64,000 bases of DNA from Comamonas sp. B21-038 (GTDB taxonomy: Bacteria; Pseudomonadota; Gammaproteobacteria; Burkholderiales; Burkholderiaceae_C). A model generated the notes under the pieces. The model was not told the DNA's origin. It saw only the letters and a program-made list of their open reading frames with translations, and ran no database searches. The stretch is from assembly GCF_022387135.1 (NCBI RefSeq), contig NZ_CP092462.1, forward strand, positions 3,782,001 to 3,846,000. The letters are read 5' to 3'. Position 1 is the first letter of the stretch, and each line of letters opens with the position of its first letter. Both the position numbers and the translations under genes were made by a program. Shown here in pieces: positions 1-8,493 of the stretch.

Positions 1-900
1 CACCTCGGCCGCCTGGGTGTGGTGGCGGATGAAGACGATCTCGATCTTCTCGTAATGGCGGGTGAGAAACAGGTACAGCAGGATGAAGAAGCGCTTGGCC
101 AGGTCCTTGCGGGACTGGTCCATCGAGCCCGACACGTCCATCACGCAGAACATCACCGCCTGGCTGCTCGGCTCGGGCACCTTGGTGCGGCTGCGAAACC
201 GCAGGTCCAGGGGGTCGAGAAAGGCCACCTTGCCCATGCGCGCCTGCAACCCGGCAATGCGCTGCTGCAGCTCGGCCACCACTTCGCTCGTGCCATCGTC
301 CTGCGCCAGCAGGTCTGCCAACGTATCCTGCAGGGCCTTGAGCTCACGGTTGGGCGCCTTGGTCAGCGCGATGCGCCGGCCCAGCGCGCCGCGCATCGTG
401 CGCAGCACGGCCAGGTTGTGCGGCGTGCCGTCATGGCTGTAGCCGGCGCGGCGCGTCTTGTATTGCAAGGTACTGGCAATGTGGGTGCGCAGCAGGCGCG
501 GCAGCGCCAGGTCTTCAAAGAACAGTTCCATGAACTCTTCCTTGGTCAACGTGAAGGTGAAGTCGTCTTCGCCCTCCCCCCCATCGCTGGCCTGCGAGCC
601 ACCACCACCGCCGGCACCGCCCTGGGGCCGGGCGATGCGGTCGCCCCGCACATGCTCGGTATTGCCCGGATGCACGGTGTCGCGCACGCCGCCAGGGCCG
701 TGGTGGAACACCGGCTCCTGGATGTCCTTGCGCGGGATCGTGATGGTCTCGGCCTGCTCGATGTGGCGGATGTCGCGGTTGGCAACGGCGCGGCGTACCG
801 CCTCGGAAATCTGCGCCTTGTAGCGGCGCACGAAGCGCTCGCGGTTGCCTACCGACTTGTTCTTGCCGGAGAGCCTGCGGTCGATGATTTGCAATGCCAT
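1..900 (-). CDS. yeaH: YeaH/YhbH family protein (DUF444), 3' end outside window
   Basis: The reading frame starts with ATG at 900 and stays open to the left edge, so about 300 N-terminal residues are visible and the stop lies outside. The protein has the basic N-terminus of the family, a glycine-rich linker around residues 95-110, and a von Willebrand A-like MIDAS motif, D255-V-S-G-S, near the visible end. YeaH proteins are partners of the PrkA (YeaG) kinase in stress and starvation responses. Its start lies 56 bp downstream of the prkA stop on the same strand, so the two are probably one operon. In many proteobacteria a spoVR (ycgB) gene follows; if present it would lie beyond the left edge. 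The family call is firm; the biochemical activity is not known. Confidence 0.9.
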   Translation of the reverse strand, partial: MALQIIDRRLSGKNKSVGNRERFVRRYKAQISEAVRRAVANRDIRHIEQAETITIPRKDIQEPVFHHGPGGVRDTVHPGNTEHVRGDRIARPQGGAGGGGGSQASDGGEGEDDFTFTLTKEEFMELFFEDLALPRLLRTHIASTLQYKTRRAGYSHDGTPHNLAVLRTMRGALGRRIALTKAPNRELKALQDTLADLLAQDDGTSEVVAELQQRIAGLQARMGKVAFLDPLDLRFRSRTKVPEPSSQAVMFCVMDVSGSMDQSRKDLAKRFFILLYLFLTRHYEKIEIVFIRHHTQAAEV

Positions 901-956
901 CTGTGCCCCCATCCATGAAGCGGCGCGTCCGGTGCCGGCGCGCCGTTCGGTCTGCT

Positions 957-2879
957 TCAGCTGCTCTTGCGCACGCGCAGGTACCACTCGCACAGCAGAC
1001 GCACCTGCTTGGGGGTGTAGCCCTTGGCTTCCATGCGGGTGACAAAGTCCTCGTGCTTGCGCGCATCCTCGGCGCTGGCCTTGGCATTGAAGCTGATGAC
1101 CGGCAACAGCTCTTCGGTGTTGGAGAACATCTTCTTCTCGATCACCAGGCGCAGTTTCTCGTAGCTGGTCCAGCTGGGGTTCTTGCCCTGGTTGTTGGCA
1201 CGCGCCCGCAACACGAAGTTGACGATCTCGTTGCGGAAATCCTTCGCATTGGCAATGCCGGCGGGCTTTTCCACCTTCTCCAGCTCGGCGTTGAGCGCAT
1301 TGCGGTCAAACACCTCGCCGGTGTCGGTATCGCGGTACTCGCTGTCCTGGATCCAGTAGTCGGCATAGGTGACATAGCGGTCAAAGATGTTCTGGCCGTA
1401 CTCGCTGTAGCTTTCCAGATAGGCGGTCTGGATTTCCTTGCCGATGAACTCGGCGTAGTGCGGCGACAGGTACTCCTTGATGTAGCTGGTGTAGCGGGTC
1501 TCCACATCGGCAGGGAACTGCTCGCGCCCGATCTGCTGCTCCAGCACATACATCAGGTGCACCGGGTTGGCTGCCACCTCGGTGCTGTCGTAATTGAAGA
1601 CCTTGGACAGGATCTTGAACGCAAAGCGCGTGGAGATGCCGGACATGCCCTCGTCCACGCCGGCGTAGTCGCGGTACTCCTGGTAGCTCTTCGCGCGTGG
1701 GTCGGTGTCCTTGAGGCTTTCGCCGTCATACACCTGCATCTTGCTGAAGATGCTGGAGTTCTCGGGCTCCTTGAGGCGGGTGAGCACCGCAAACTGCGCC
1801 ATCATCTTGAGGGTGCCGGGCGCGCAGACCGCGCTGGCCAGCGAGGACTCGCGGATGAGTTTTTCGTAGATGCGCACCTCCTCGGACACGCGCAGGCAAT
1901 ACGGCACCTTGACGATGTAGACCCGGTCGAGGAAGGCCTCGTTATTGCGGTTGTTGCGGAAGGCCTTCCACTCGCTCTCGTTGCTGTGGGCGAGCACCAT
2001 GCCATCGAAGGGTATGGCGCCAAAGCCCTCAGTGCCCTTGTAGTTGCCTTCCTGGGTGGCCGTCAGCAACGGGTGAAGCACCTTGATCGGTGCCTTGAAC
2101 ATTTCGACAAACTCCAGCAGGCCCTGGTTGGCCAGGCACAGGCCGCCCGAGTAGCTGTAGGCATCGGTGTCGTCCTGGGCATAGTTCTCCAGCTTGCGGA
2201 TGTCGACCTTGCCGACCAGGCTCGAAATGTCCTGGTTGTTCTCGTCACCCGGCTCGGTCTTGGCAATACCGATCTGGCGCGAGATGCTGGGGTAGCGCTT
2301 GACGACGCGGAACTGCCGGATATCACCGCCGTATTCATCGAGGCGCTTGACGGCCCAGGGCGAGAGCACATGGTTGAGGCAACGGCGCGGAATGCCAAAC
2401 TGCTCTTCAAGGACCGGTCCGTCCTCGATCGGATCGAACAGCGCCAGCGGGGATTCATTGACCGGTGAGCCCTTGAGCGAATAGAACGGCACCTTCTGGA
2501 TCAGGTATTTCAGGCGCTCGGCGATCGAGCTCTTGCCGCCGCCCACCGGGCCCAGCAGGTACAGGATCTGCTTGCGCTCCTCCAGGCCCTGGGCGGCATG
2601 GCGGAAAAAGCTCACGACCTGCTCGATGGAGTCTTCCATGCCGTAGAACTCGGCAAATGCAGGGTAGCGGCGGATCACCTTGTTCGCAAACAGGCGCGAG
2701 AGATGCGGATCGTTGCGGGTGTCGATCATCTCCGGCTCCCCGATGGCCGCCAGCATGCGGTGGGCCGCCCCCTCGTAGACCATCGGGTCACGCTGGCACA
2801 GCGCAAGAAACTCGTCGAGCGACATTTCCTCCTCCCGCAGACGAACGTAGCGGGCGGCAGAGTTGCTGATGACATCCAT
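957..2879 (-). CDS. prkA: PrkA (YeaG) family serine protein kinase
   Basis: The 640-residue product matches the usual length of PrkA (E. coli YeaG is about 644). It has an N-terminal AAA+ ATPase core with Walker A GPVGGGKS around residues 110-117 and a C-terminal kinase-related region. Known PrkA proteins act in the cytoplasm in nitrogen starvation, stationary phase and stress responses, and are co-transcribed with yeaH. The frame is open upstream to 3011, but the ATG at 2879 is preferred. It follows a GGAGG a few bases upstream, gives the family N-terminus (MDVISN...), and excludes a repeat element at 2930-3006 that would otherwise be translated. The identification is strong; the substrate in this organism is unknown. 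Confidence 0.93.
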   Translation of the reverse strand: MDVISNSAARYVRLREEEMSLDEFLALCQRDPMVYEGAAHRMLAAIGEPEMIDTRNDPHLSRLFANKVIRRYPAFAEFYGMEDSIEQVVSFFRHAAQGLEERKQILYLLGPVGGGKSSIAERLKYLIQKVPFYSLKGSPVNESPLALFDPIEDGPVLEEQFGIPRRCLNHVLSPWAVKRLDEYGGDIRQFRVVKRYPSISRQIGIAKTEPGDENNQDISSLVGKVDIRKLENYAQDDTDAYSYSGGLCLANQGLLEFVEMFKAPIKVLHPLLTATQEGNYKGTEGFGAIPFDGMVLAHSNESEWKAFRNNRNNEAFLDRVYIVKVPYCLRVSEEVRIYEKLIRESSLASAVCAPGTLKMMAQFAVLTRLKEPENSSIFSKMQVYDGESLKDTDPRAKSYQEYRDYAGVDEGMSGISTRFAFKILSKVFNYDSTEVAANPVHLMYVLEQQIGREQFPADVETRYTSYIKEYLSPHYAEFIGKEIQTAYLESYSEYGQNIFDRYVTYADYWIQDSEYRDTDTGEVFDRNALNAELEKVEKPAGIANAKDFRNEIVNFVLRARANNQGKNPSWTSYEKLRLVIEKKMFSNTEELLPVISFNAKASAEDARKHEDFVTRMEAKGYTPKQVRLLCEWYLRVRKSS

Positions 2880-2929
2880 ACGACCTCCGTGGCGGCACCC
2901 AAGGGGCTGACCGTGCCGCAAACTTGTTA

Positions 2930-3006
2930 GGACCCCTCTGCAAAACTCTCTGCCATGGCCGCAATGCATCCATACCATTTGGCGAGGGTTTTGCAGAACC
3001 TCCCTA
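2930..3006. mobile_element. Short MITE-like element with TCTGCAAAAC terminal inverted repeats
   Basis: The left end carries CTCTGCAAAACTCTCTGCC and the right end carries its inverted counterpart, ending GGCGAGGGTTTTGCAGA. The same ends bound a 161-bp element at 42632-42792, and the internal flanks (CATGG after the left arm; CATCCAT before TTTGGCGAGG) also match that copy in opposite orientation. This looks like an internally deleted, degenerate member of the same family. It encodes nothing convincing. It sits about 50 bp upstream of the prkA start codon, so it may form part of the prkA 5' region. Confidence 0.6.
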
Positions 3007-3236
3007 GGCAACCGTTATCGTGACTTGGTTTTAGCACCTTAGCGGCGCTTTGACCAGATCACTTTTCCTACACACGGATGACCACAATGCGGGCAATATT
3101 TCTGGTTACGGGGCCACTGCCTGCGCTGGCCCATAAAGGGCACGCTTCCCCTCGAGCGGCGCCGCTCCGCCTCGCGCCATGCGTGCCGGCCACAGCGGCG
3201 CTTGGCGGCTGAAGGCGGCAAGACGGCCCGCTCCTA
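3007..3236. other. Intergenic spacer prkA-phoX, no confident gene
   Basis: A minus-strand frame at 3039-3221 could encode at most 60 residues, ending in a zinc-ribbon-like stretch (CPHCGHPC). No ribosome binding site supports it and nothing else here is recognisable. See findings. Confidence 0.3.
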
Positions 3237-3292
3237 TCGTCATAAAAACGACACACCCGTGTCACACCCCTGCCATCGGCGCCGCCGATACT
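3237..3292 (+). promoter_or_regulatory. Candidate tandem PHO box plus -10 element for phoX
   Basis: Four 7-bp half-sites resembling CTGTCAT begin exactly 11 bp apart: TCGTCAT at 3237, ACGACAC at 3248, GTGTCAC at 3259 and CTGCCAT at 3270. Direct repeats with 11-bp spacing are the known layout of PhoB-binding PHO boxes. After the last half-site come exactly 10 bp and then GATACT (3287-3292), a 4-of-6 match to the -10 consensus, which is the usual PHO-box to -10 distance. The downstream gene encodes a PhoX phosphatase, a classical Pho regulon member. The pattern is seen directly; PhoB control is inferred. Confidence 0.55.
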
Positions 3293-3382
3293 CCGTGCGC
3301 ACCACAGAGCATGTTCGCCCGGATCTCTCATGGGCCTCTGTGGTGCATCCAACACGACATAACACCCCACGGAGTTACCGAT

Positions 3383-5320
3383 ATGAGCGCAGTGCTGACC
3401 TCGCGTCGCCGTCTTTTGCAATTTCTGGGCAGCGCACCATTGCTGCCTCTGTCCAGCTCCCTGTCGGCTGCAGGCCTGCTGACCGCCTGCGGCGGGGGTG
3501 GCGACGACGATGGCCCGACGGCGGCGTTCAAGTCGGTGAGCTTCTCCAACATGGCAGCGCCCAACCTGACCAACCCCGCAGCGATGGCCACCACCTCGAC
3601 CAGCGCCGTGATGACCATCCTGTACGCCGACGACAGCAAGCGCGAAGTGGCGCTGGCCTATGAATCGTTCTTCGTCACCGGCGACATGGTGGCGGACGGC
3701 AAGGGCGGCAAGATCCTGGCCGGCGGCTACTACGACATCAACAACCAGCCAATCATCGACAAATCGGTGGCGGGCAGCGAGCGCCAGTTCTTCTCGGACT
3801 GCCCCGATGGCTCGTCGATCATCCAGGTCGCCGACGCCAAAGTGGACGGCGTCAAGGGCAAGCCCGTGTTTGCCGTCGTGCAGTTCGAGTACACCTCCAA
3901 GGACCAGTCCGGCGCCGATGCCTACGGCACCTTGCCTTCGCCGATCGCCGTGCTCACCCTGGACCAGGACCAGGACACCGGCAAGCTGAGCCTGGTCAAG
4001 TACCACAACGTCGACATGTCCAAGGCCCACGGCCTGTGGATCACCTGCGGCGCCAGCCTCTCGCCGTGGAACACCCACCTGTCCAGCGAAGAGTACGAGC
4101 CCGATGCGTTCACCGCTGCCAGCTCGGCCCAGTTCAAGGCCTTCAGCAAGCATGTGTACGGCAACGAGACCACGGCCAACCCTTACCACTACGGCCACCT
4201 GCCGGAGATCACCGTCAACAAGGACGGCACCGGCACGGTCAAGAAGCACTACTGCCTGGGCCGCATCTCGCACGAGCTGATCCATGTGATGCCCGACAAC
4301 CGCACTGCGCTGATGGGCGATGACTACACCAATGGCGGCCTGTTCATGTTCGTGGCCGACAAGGAAAAAGACCTGTCCGCCGGCAACCTGTACGTCGCGC
4401 ATTACACCGATGTGCTGACCGACACCTCGACCGCCAAGATGGAGTGGATCCACCTGGGCCATGCCACCAGCGCCGAGATCGAAGCGCTCGCTAACAGCCT
4501 CAAGCCGACCGACATCATGGAGTCGCTGACCGCCGACCCACAGGACCCCAGCTACACCGCGGTGTTCCTGGACGGCAAGGCCGCCTGGCTCAAGCTCAAG
4601 CCGGGTATGGAAAAGGCGGCCGCCTTCCTGGAAACCCACCGTTACGCCAACCTGGTCGGCGGCTCGATGGCCTTCACCAAGATGGAAGGCACCACCGTCA
4701 ACATCAAGGACAAGGTTGCCTACTCGGCACTGGCCAACATCCAGACCTCGATGATCAACGGTGACAAGGCCTGGAATGCCAAGCACAACGTGACCTTCCC
4801 CAAGACCGTGAAGGCCGGCGGCGTGCTGGCCCATAACCTGGGCGGCGGCATCAAGGACCGCCAAGGCGCCACCATCAACAGCGAATGGGTGCCACAGCAA
4901 TCGCACATGCTGATGATGGGCGAGGACATTGCCGCAGACGCACTGGGCAACACCTCCAACCCCGACAAGATCGCCAGCCCGGACAACCTGAAGTTCTCCG
5001 AAAAGATGCGCACCTTGTTCATCGGCGAAGACAGCGGCAACCACGTAAACAACTTCCTGTGGGCCTACAACGCGGACACCAAGCAGCTGTCGCGCATCCT
5101 CTCAACCCCTGCGGGCGCCGAATCCACCGGCCTGCACGCCGTGGACGAGGCCAACGGCTGGACCTACATCATGAGCAACTTCCAGCACCCGGGCGACTGG
5201 AGCGCGCTGCACGCCAAGATCAAGGACCAGCTCGATCCGCTGATCAACGCCAACTACAAGAACAAGTTTGGCGCCTCGGTCGGCTACCTGACCGGCAAGC
5301 CGCAAGCCGTGAAGCTGTAA
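3383..5320 (+). CDS. phoX: PhoX family alkaline phosphatase (DUF839), Tat-exported, probable lipoprotein
   Basis: The 645-residue protein begins with a twin-arginine signal (S-R-R-R-L-L-Q-F-L-G) followed by a hydrophobic stretch and a lipobox-like L-T-A-C. It is therefore probably folded in the cytoplasm, exported by Tat and lipid-anchored at a cell envelope membrane. The rest is a PhoX/DUF839 beta-propeller-type phosphatase, a family of calcium- and iron-dependent phosphomonoesterases that release phosphate from organic esters. The ATG at 3383 is chosen over upstream in-frame codons because GGAG lies 8 bp before it and it gives the Tat signal directly. A PHO-box candidate sits about 100 bp upstream and a strong terminator follows. 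Substrate range cannot be read from sequence. Confidence 0.88.
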   Translation: MSAVLTSRRRLLQFLGSAPLLPLSSSLSAAGLLTACGGGGDDDGPTAAFKSVSFSNMAAPNLTNPAAMATTSTSAVMTILYADDSKREVALAYESFFVTGDMVADGKGGKILAGGYYDINNQPIIDKSVAGSERQFFSDCPDGSSIIQVADAKVDGVKGKPVFAVVQFEYTSKDQSGADAYGTLPSPIAVLTLDQDQDTGKLSLVKYHNVDMSKAHGLWITCGASLSPWNTHLSSEEYEPDAFTAASSAQFKAFSKHVYGNETTANPYHYGHLPEITVNKDGTGTVKKHYCLGRISHELIHVMPDNRTALMGDDYTNGGLFMFVADKEKDLSAGNLYVAHYTDVLTDTSTAKMEWIHLGHATSAEIEALANSLKPTDIMESLTADPQDPSYTAVFLDGKAAWLKLKPGMEKAAAFLETHRYANLVGGSMAFTKMEGTTVNIKDKVAYSALANIQTSMINGDKAWNAKHNVTFPKTVKAGGVLAHNLGGGIKDRQGATINSEWVPQQSHMLMMGEDIAADALGNTSNPDKIASPDNLKFSEKMRTLFIGEDSGNHVNNFLWAYNADTKQLSRILSTPAGAESTGLHAVDEANGWTYIMSNFQHPGDWSALHAKIKDQLDPLINANYKNKFGASVGYLTGKPQAVKL

Positions 5321-5371
5321 TCTGCCCACAGCGTGCGCGTGGCCACGCGCGCACGCGCTTCACAGACAACG

Positions 5372-5397
5372 ATGCCATCCGGACGGATGGCATTTTT
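5372..5397 (+). terminator. Rho-independent terminator after phoX
   Basis: A 9-bp perfect stem (ATGCCATCC / GGATGGCAT) with a GGAC loop is followed by a run of T. It lies between the convergent phoX and trxC genes. Confidence 0.8.
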
Positions 5398-5412
5398 CAT
5401 GGCCCTGCGCGA

Positions 5413-5850
5413 CTACAAGACCGATTGCAGCCAGCGCACGATCTCACCGGGCGGCAGCGCGCCGGAGATGCGTGCGGCCTCCTGGCCGCCCTTGAACACC
5501 ACCATGGTCGGAATGCTGCGGATATTGAAGGGCTGGGCCACATGCGGGTAGGCCTCGGTATCGAGCTTGGCAAAGCGCAGCCGGGGCTCCAGCTGCTTGG
5601 CGGCCAGTGCATAGCCGGGGGCCATCTGCAGGCAGGGGCCGCACCAGGGCGCCCAGAAATCCACAACGACAGGGATGTGGTTGCGCCCCAGCTGCTTGGC
5701 AAAGCTGTCGGCATCCAGCGCGACCGGTTCGCCGGTGAACAAGGGCTGGTGGCAGCTGCCGCAATCGGGCTGCTGGGCCAGCTGCGCGCGTTGCACGCGG
5801 TTGGTGGTATGGCAATGGGGGCACACGATGTGCAAGCTGTCTTCCGTCAT
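5413..5850 (-). CDS. trxC: Thioredoxin 2 (TrxC)
   Basis: The 145-residue product has the two-part structure of thioredoxin 2: an N-terminal zinc finger of two CxxC pairs (C10-P-H-C13 and C30-G-S-C33), then a thioredoxin fold with active site W69-C70-G-P-C73. It is a cytoplasmic disulfide reductase; the zinc-binding type is often linked to oxidative stress and heat shock. Length and motif spacing agree with E. coli TrxC. It faces phoX and is followed on the same strand by no close partner. Confidence 0.95.
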   Translation of the reverse strand: MTEDSLHIVCPHCHTTNRVQRAQLAQQPDCGSCHQPLFTGEPVALDADSFAKQLGRNHIPVVVDFWAPWCGPCLQMAPGYALAAKQLEPRLRFAKLDTEAYPHVAQPFNIRSIPTMVVFKGGQEAARISGALPPGEIVRWLQSVL

Positions 5851-5918
5851 GGGGCACTCTCCTGCCGCCCATCATAGGCAGACCTACAAGGCGCAGGTGC
5901 AGGCCAAGGCCGCATATT

Positions 5919-6785
5919 TCAAGCCAGGGTCAGCAGCACCGGCTGGTGGTCGGACAGCTGCGTGGCGCTGTCGCTGTGCCAGGCCTGCAGATGGCTGCTC
6001 AGGCTGCCGCTGACCAGCGCAAAATCGCAGGCCACCGGCGCGGGCCCCCAGGTGCGCTCAAACAGGCAGAAGGTGGGCGGCTGCGGCGCACTGCCATGCA
6101 GCAAGGGCCAGCTGTCATGCCACAGCGCGGATCCGTCGGTCTGCGCTGCAACCAGCGCGGCATAGGCGGGCTCGCCGGCGTGCATGTTGAAATCGCCACA
6201 CAGCACCGCATGCGGGGTGTGCACTGGCGTGGTGTAAGGCGTGGCCGCCGCTGCCGCACCGGGCAGTGCCTGCAGCTGCGCAAGCGCCTCCGCATGGATT
6301 GCCCGCAGCGCCTGCACCTGGGCCATGCGCTGGCGCGCACTGTGGTACTCCAGATGCGTGCACATCACCCGCACCAGGCCCAGGGCCGGGTCGCGCACCG
6401 TCACCACCAGGCAACCCCGGGGCATGCTGACCACACCGGCCTCGGCCAGCCAAGGCAGGCGGTGCTGCGCCACCTCGGCCACCGGCAGGCGGGTGGCCAC
6501 CACATTGCCAAAGCGGCGGCGCTGGCCGCTGGCATCCACCCCATCGGTGGTGGCGCCAAAGAACAGCTGCCAGCCCGGCAGCAGTGCCTGCAGCTGGGCC
6601 ATCTGGTCGCCCGGTGCGCCCGCCAGTCCGCCGTGGCCCACAGCCACCTCCTGCAGGCAAAGCACATCGATGCCACCCGTGCCCGCGTCCTCGCCCATCG
6701 CCAACGCATGGCGCACGATGCGTGCCGGGTCAACCAGGCCATCGAGGCCGCAGCACCATTGCACATTCCAGGTCAGTATTTGCAT
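5919..6785 (-). CDS. Endonuclease/exonuclease/phosphatase (EEP) family protein
   Basis: The 288-residue product carries the EEP fold signatures in order: an N-terminal T-W-N-V-Q, the metal-binding L-Q-E motif, a T-H-L-E segment, G-D-F-N in the middle and S-D-H-Q at the C-terminus. Enzymes of this fold hydrolyse phosphodiester or phosphoester bonds in DNA, RNA, lipids or inositol phosphates, so the substrate cannot be fixed. The ATG at 6785 is chosen because the family begins right at the MQILTWNVQW strand; an upstream ATG would add 13 unconserved residues. There is no clear signal peptide, so it is probably cytoplasmic. It is divergent from the GNAT gene at 6905. Confidence 0.8.
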   Translation of the reverse strand: MQILTWNVQWCCGLDGLVDPARIVRHALAMGEDAGTGGIDVLCLQEVAVGHGGLAGAPGDQMAQLQALLPGWQLFFGATTDGVDASGQRRRFGNVVATRLPVAEVAQHRLPWLAEAGVVSMPRGCLVVTVRDPALGLVRVMCTHLEYHSARQRMAQVQALRAIHAEALAQLQALPGAAAAATPYTTPVHTPHAVLCGDFNMHAGEPAYAALVAAQTDGSALWHDSWPLLHGSAPQPPTFCLFERTWGPAPVACDFALVSGSLSSHLQAWHSDSATQLSDHQPVLLTLA

Positions 6786-6904
6786 GTGGAAAACTCTGTG
6801 GATAGCCGCGCCCGCTGGCGCCATCGCCCGCCATTGTGCAGCAGGGGCCAGGCGTTTTTCGTGTCAGCGCCCCAAGCCAGACCCAGCGCCCCTATAGTCG
6901 GACG

Positions 6905-7357
6905 ATGCCCAAGCACCAAGATTCCTTTCAGATCCGCCCCGCTACCGTGGACGATGTCGCAGCCATGTTCCAGGTGCGCCTGGCCGTGACCGAGAACCGC
7001 ATGACCCGTGACGCGCTGGCCACCGTCGGCGTAACCCCCGACTCCATTGCCGAGGCCATCCGCAGCGCGCCTTGCGCATGGGTCGCCACGACCGAAGGCG
7101 AAGTCGCCGGCTTTGCGATGGTGGACCTGGACAGCGCCTGCCTGTTTGCGCTGTTTGTGCGCAGCAACCACGAAGGCCGGGGCATGGGCAGCGCCCTGTG
7201 CCAGGTCTGCGAGCAGGCCTTGTTTGCGCAGCATGAAGTGGCCTGGCTGGAAACAGCCAAAACCAGCCGCGCCGCGCGCCTCTACCGCCACCTGGGCTGG
7301 GGCAACGAGAGCGATATCGGCGATGGCGATATTCGCCTGACCAAGCGGCGCGATTGA
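6905..7357 (+). CDS. GNAT family N-acetyltransferase
   Basis: The 150-residue protein has the GNAT layout. Residues 1-40 form the N-terminal strand and helices, and the central part holds the A-D type strands with V-A-G-F-A-M. The acetyl-CoA loop region reads V-R-S-N-H-E-G-R-G-M-G-S-A. The start at 6905 gives the standard family N-terminus (F-Q-I-R-P-A-T-V-D-D). Substrate is unknown. It is a single gene, followed after 124 bp by a terminator-like hairpin. Confidence 0.85.
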   Translation: MPKHQDSFQIRPATVDDVAAMFQVRLAVTENRMTRDALATVGVTPDSIAEAIRSAPCAWVATTEGEVAGFAMVDLDSACLFALFVRSNHEGRGMGSALCQVCEQALFAQHEVAWLETAKTSRAARLYRHLGWGNESDIGDGDIRLTKRRD

Positions 7358-7481
7358 CGCCGCACACCGCTGCAGGCTGGCCGGGCTTCTGCTACATTGC
7401 GCTGATGGCTCTGTGCACCACCCCCGAATTATTCGCATCGTCGAACCGACGGTGGGATAGCGCGCGGCCACGCAAGCATGC

Positions 7482-7504
7482 AACCCACCCTGGAGGTGGG
7501 TTTT
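7482..7504 (+). terminator. Terminator-like hairpin in the leader of the downstream kinase gene
   Basis: AACCCACC pairs with GGTGGGTT over 8 bp with a 5-nt loop and runs into TTTT. It lies about 30 bp before the next start codon, so it either ends transcription from the GNAT side or acts as a leader attenuator. Confidence 0.55.
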
Positions 7505-7535
7505 CCGTCTCTGGGGTTCCCTTCAAGGAGATGGA

Positions 7536-8054
7536 ATGAACACCACCCAAGCGCCTGATACCCTAGCCGGTAGCCCTAGCGGCACCCTGCACCTGCTCTG
7601 CGGAAAGATCGCGTCCGGCAAATCCACCTTGGCCCGGCAGCTGGCGGCGCAGCCCCGCACCGTGCTGGTCAGCGAAGATGCCTGGCTTGCCCAGCTCTAC
7701 CCGGATGCACTGGTCTCGATCCAGGACTATGTGCTGCTGTCCGCCAGGCTGCGCGGTGCGATGCAGCCCCATGTCGTGTCGCTGCTCCAAGCGGGTACCT
7801 CCGTGGTGCTGGATTTCCCGTCCAACACCCCCAGCACCCGCGCCTGGGCGCGCAGCATGTTTGAAGCAGCGGGGGCACCGCATGCGCTGCACTGGCTGCA
7901 ACTGCCCGACGAAGAATGCAAGCGCCGCCTGCAGGCGCGCAATGCCTCGGGCGAGCATCCGTTTGAAACCAGCGATGCGCAGTTTGACCTGATCAGCCAG
8001 CACTTTGTGGCACCGTCTGCGGAGGAGGGCTTTGAGCTGGTGCTGCACGGCTGA
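7536..8054 (+). CDS. P-loop ATP-binding protein (AAA_33 / zeta-toxin-like kinase fold)
   Basis: The 172-residue protein carries a clear Walker A (G23-K-I-A-S-G-K-S-T31) close to the N-terminus, an S-E-D-A-W segment after the second strand, and a lid-type region rich in arginine near residues 125-140. This is the architecture of small nucleoside or sugar kinases of the AAA_33 group. Such proteins phosphorylate small molecules, but the substrate is not visible. The start has AAGGAG 7 bp upstream. It stands alone, and no antitoxin-like partner is adjacent, which argues against a toxin role. Confidence 0.8.
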   Translation: MNTTQAPDTLAGSPSGTLHLLCGKIASGKSTLARQLAAQPRTVLVSEDAWLAQLYPDALVSIQDYVLLSARLRGAMQPHVVSLLQAGTSVVLDFPSNTPSTRAWARSMFEAAGAPHALHWLQLPDEECKRRLQARNASGEHPFETSDAQFDLISQHFVAPSAEEGFELVLHG

Positions 8055-8493
8055 TAACCGCTGCCAGCGCAAGGGGTTACACCAGCGCCCGGGCGTCCCC
8101 ACGCAGCTGGAATACATTCGCATTGCAGGCGCTGTAGCCGGGGCCGGTCCAGGCCACGTGGAACATCGCTCCACCCAGACCGCTGGCGCGGGCGCAGGCA
8201 GCCTGCAGCGATGGCACATGACAAAGAACGCAGTGCCACGTTCTTGCGCCCCTGACGCGGCGTGGTGACGCGGATGCGGCCGGCGGTCGCGGCCGGGATG
8301 GCATCCAGCTCCAGCCGCAAGGCTGCTAACGCTGCCACGCAACCGTGGCAGAGGGTTCTGCTCCTGCAAACCTGGCAGCTGCGCATCACACTGCGCGGCA
8401 CGCGCGATATTCCTGACTTACAGCACCACGCCAGCCCGATCCTTTGCGGACATTGACTGCTCTCTGGAACGTACTTCCCCCAAGAGCGCCGCC
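8055..8493. other. 439-bp spacer with no confident gene
   Basis: No complete gene is supported. A minus-strand frame ending with TAA at 8077 has a protein-like C-terminal part (for example M-F-H-V-A-W-T-G-P-G-Y) but a degenerate upstream part, and could be a gene remnant. No RNA gene or repeat was recognised. Confidence 0.35.

Noticed and set aside
3068..5044. 658-codon open frame antisense to phoX
   Set aside because: It mirrors the codon pattern of phoX, is rich in odd His/Gly/Val runs and has no family resemblance. GC-rich genes often leave such open antisense frames.
7536..8054. Zeta-type toxin of a toxin-antitoxin pair
   Set aside because: The Walker A and length fit a small kinase, but no antitoxin gene is adjacent.
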